Source of the DNA: an uncultured Clostridia bacterium
Lineage (GTDB): Bacteria; Bacillota; Clostridia; Oscillospirales; Oscillospiraceae
Reading direction: 5' to 3'
Length of the DNA: 64,000 bases
Assembly: GCA_937890525.1 (NCBI GenBank)
Contig: CALADI010000003.1
Location: 1 to 64,000 of the forward strand
Shown here: one piece after another, positions 62,714-64,000 of the stretch
Position numbering within the stretch: position 1 is the stretch's first letter
How the letters are laid out: each line of letters starts with the position of its first letter
Program-made: the position numbers and the translations under genes
The notes under the pieces: model-generated
Databases searched by the model: none
Told to the model about the DNA's origin: nothing
The model's input: the letters and a program-made list of their open reading frames with translations, nothing else

Positions 62714-63274
62714 TCACAGCAAAAGCGGTTGGATCTGCTTATGCTCCAGAGCAAGGACCAGGGTTTGGGGCAGCCGGTCGAAATCCGCCACCAGACTGGT
62801 GGGCTTCTCTTGGGGATCATCCTGCCCAAAGGGGACGAAGAAATAATGCTTGCGGCTTAATAACCTGCCGATGTTTTCGGCGGCTGCCCCCAGACCGTCG
62901 TTGGTGGAAACGGCGATCACCACAGGCCGCCCGTTTCGCAGATGACTTTTGGCGGTCATAGTCACACTGGTGTCTGCGATGCCGTGGGACAGCTTTGCCA
63001 ATGTATTGCCGGTGCATGGGGCAATCACCAGAGCATCCAGCAGCTTTTTGGGGCCGATTGGTTCTGCCTGAGGGATGGTAGACAGGGGCTCACGGCCGCA
63101 GATCTGAGTGATTCGACGGATCAGGCTGTCTGCGCTGCCGAATCGGGTATCGGTCTGCGTGACGATGGGGGAGAGAATGGGGACGATCTCATAGTCCTGT
63201 GCCAGCTTTTCCAGAACAGGCAAGACTTTGGCATGGGTGCAGAAAGACCCGGTCAGGGCAAATCCGATGGTCAT
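62714..63274 (-). CDS. dpaB: Dipicolinate synthase subunit B
   Basis: DpaB (SpoVFB) is a flavoprotein-like subunit that with DpaA makes dipicolinic acid for the spore core. The 186 residues have MTIGFALTGSFCTHAKVLP, SPIVTQTDTRFGSADSLI, ALVIAPCTGNTLAKLSHG, SHLRNGRPVVIAVSTNDGLG and HYFFVPFGQDDPQEKP, closely matching the known subunit. It starts 1 nt after the dpaA stop region. It marks the organism as an endospore former or a recent descendant of one. Confidence 0.94.
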   Translation of the reverse strand: MTIGFALTGSFCTHAKVLPVLEKLAQDYEIVPILSPIVTQTDTRFGSADSLIRRITQICGREPLSTIPQAEPIGPKKLLDALVIAPCTGNTLAKLSHGIADTSVTMTAKSHLRNGRPVVIAVSTNDGLGAAAENIGRLLSRKHYFFVPFGQDDPQEKPTSLVADFDRLPQTLVLALEHKQIQPLLL

Positions 63275-63275
63275 A

Positions 63276-63974
63276 TCACAGCGCTCCTTTCAAGTGACGG
63301 GCAACGGTTTGGGCAATGAGACGGCCGGAGGCCTCCGGCTTTTTCTTGCCGGGCAGTCCCCGGCCGGACTCTGTGCGTTCCGCCGGAAGAAATGTACCGG
63401 ATGCCAGTTCCAGAAGATAGCAGTCCGGGCGCAGTTGAGAAAGCTCTCTGGCGGAGAGGATCACGGCAGGTGCGGTATTCACAACACATCGATACATGGA
63501 TAGATGCTGGGGCAGATAGCGATGGTAACCCAGTGCTTCCAGCATGGCAGAATCCTGTGGAGCTCTGGCATATATGCTCACCGGGACACCAATGGAAGCC
63601 AACAGCTTGGCAAGTGCTTTTCCGATGCGTCCCCAACCGAGTATGAGAATGGGACAGTCCTGAAAACGCTCCGACAGATGAGGAAGGATCATGCCGAGCG
63701 CCGCCTCTGCGGTGATGGCAGCATTCTGCGCCACATAGATAGGATCCTGCAATAGGTCGATTTTGCGTGGGATATGATCCGGCAGCACTCCGCCCACAAC
63801 AAGATCATTCCGAAATGGAGCAAGATCCAGATCAGCGGGGGTCGGTACAGGCAGCAAAATGGCATCAGCATCTGTTGCGGATGGAACCGTTGTGATCCCC
63901 TGCGCTACCAATGCTTGGGCGGCATGGGAAAGAGCCGGGGATAGGCGGGGAATGTAGACAGATATTTCGTTCAA
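63276..63974 (-). CDS. dpaA: Dipicolinate synthase subunit A
   Basis: DpaA (SpoVFA) has a Rossmann domain with CPILILGWGRIGKALAKLLA and VSIYARAPQDSAMLEALG, and PALSHAAQALVAQG at the N-terminus. The start is TTG 63974: AAGGAGG lies 6 nt upstream, while ATG 63998 would precede that site. At 232 residues it is shorter than the roughly 290-300 usual for SpoVFA, and the segment after LELASG is compressed. The dpaA-dpaB order is the normal spoVFA-spoVFB order. Confidence 0.88.
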   Translation of the reverse strand: MNEISVYIPRLSPALSHAAQALVAQGITTVPSATDADAILLPVPTPADLDLAPFRNDLVVGGVLPDHIPRKIDLLQDPIYVAQNAAITAEAALGMILPHLSERFQDCPILILGWGRIGKALAKLLASIGVPVSIYARAPQDSAMLEALGYHRYLPQHLSMYRCVVNTAPAVILSARELSQLRPDCYLLELASGTFLPAERTESGRGLPGKKKPEASGRLIAQTVARHLKGAL

Positions 63975-64000
63975 AGAAAAACCTCCTTTTCCACTCATAA

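Overview
The window reads as chromosomal DNA of a Gram-positive, low-to-mid GC Firmicute, most likely an endospore-forming Clostridia of the Oscillospiraceae/Ruminococcaceae type. Supporting signs are strong AGGAGG ribosome binding sites with many GTG and TTG starts, TTGACA/TATAAT promoters, an S-box (SAM-I) leader on metK, a T-box leader on cysE-cysS, whiA, a proofreading-deficient PolA, CUT1 sugar importers, and both dipicolinate synthase subunits (spore core). Taxonomy is inferred from gene content only. No tRNA, rRNA, CRISPR array, insertion sequence or prophage was seen.

Layout. 1-3.4 kb: a minus-strand sugar ABC importer whose binding protein runs off the left edge. 3.6-5.9 kb: a CobW/G3E metallochaperone with a His/Cys repeat, a second P-loop protein with a YcgQ-like C-terminus, and a 37-residue membrane protein. 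6.0-8.5 kb: a polar amino-acid ABC importer. 8.5-18.4 kb: a GH2-like protein that appears to lack catalytic residues, a MacB-like ABC transporter, a YtcJ-like amidohydrolase and a cardiolipin synthase gene broken by a 61-bp insertion. 18.5-21.3 kb: a two-component system. 21.3-29.3 kb: a tightly coupled molybdenum-hydroxylase operon (FAD, 2Fe-2S and Mo subunits, MobA-like and THEP1-like proteins, FecCD-type importer) next to a small divergent gene.

29.3-37.4 kb: a mixed region with a COG2509 flavoprotein, a glycolipid glycosyltransferase/PlsY-like pair, a membrane protein with a poly-T tract at its start, malQ, an unknown 220-residue protein, a small lipoprotein, a four-cluster ferredoxin and tag. 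37.4-58.1 kb is housekeeping on the plus strand: murB-whiA-dnaE, lipoprotein-response regulator-kinase, yqhQ-like-prmC-recA-recX-rimO-pgsA, then T-box-cysE-cysS-polA-rimI-tsaD. 58.2-64 kb: a degenerate rhomboid with a zinc ribbon, SAM-I-metK, nadE and the minus-strand dpaA-dpaB pair.

The least ordinary items are the GH2 pseudoenzyme, the G3E/YcgQ-like fusion and its neighbours, the broken cardiolipin synthase, the poly-T frameshift, the pseudo-rhomboid, the Mo-hydroxylase operon with its own FecCD importer, and the unknown protein at 35.1 kb. No clearly new multi-gene defence or mobile system was found.
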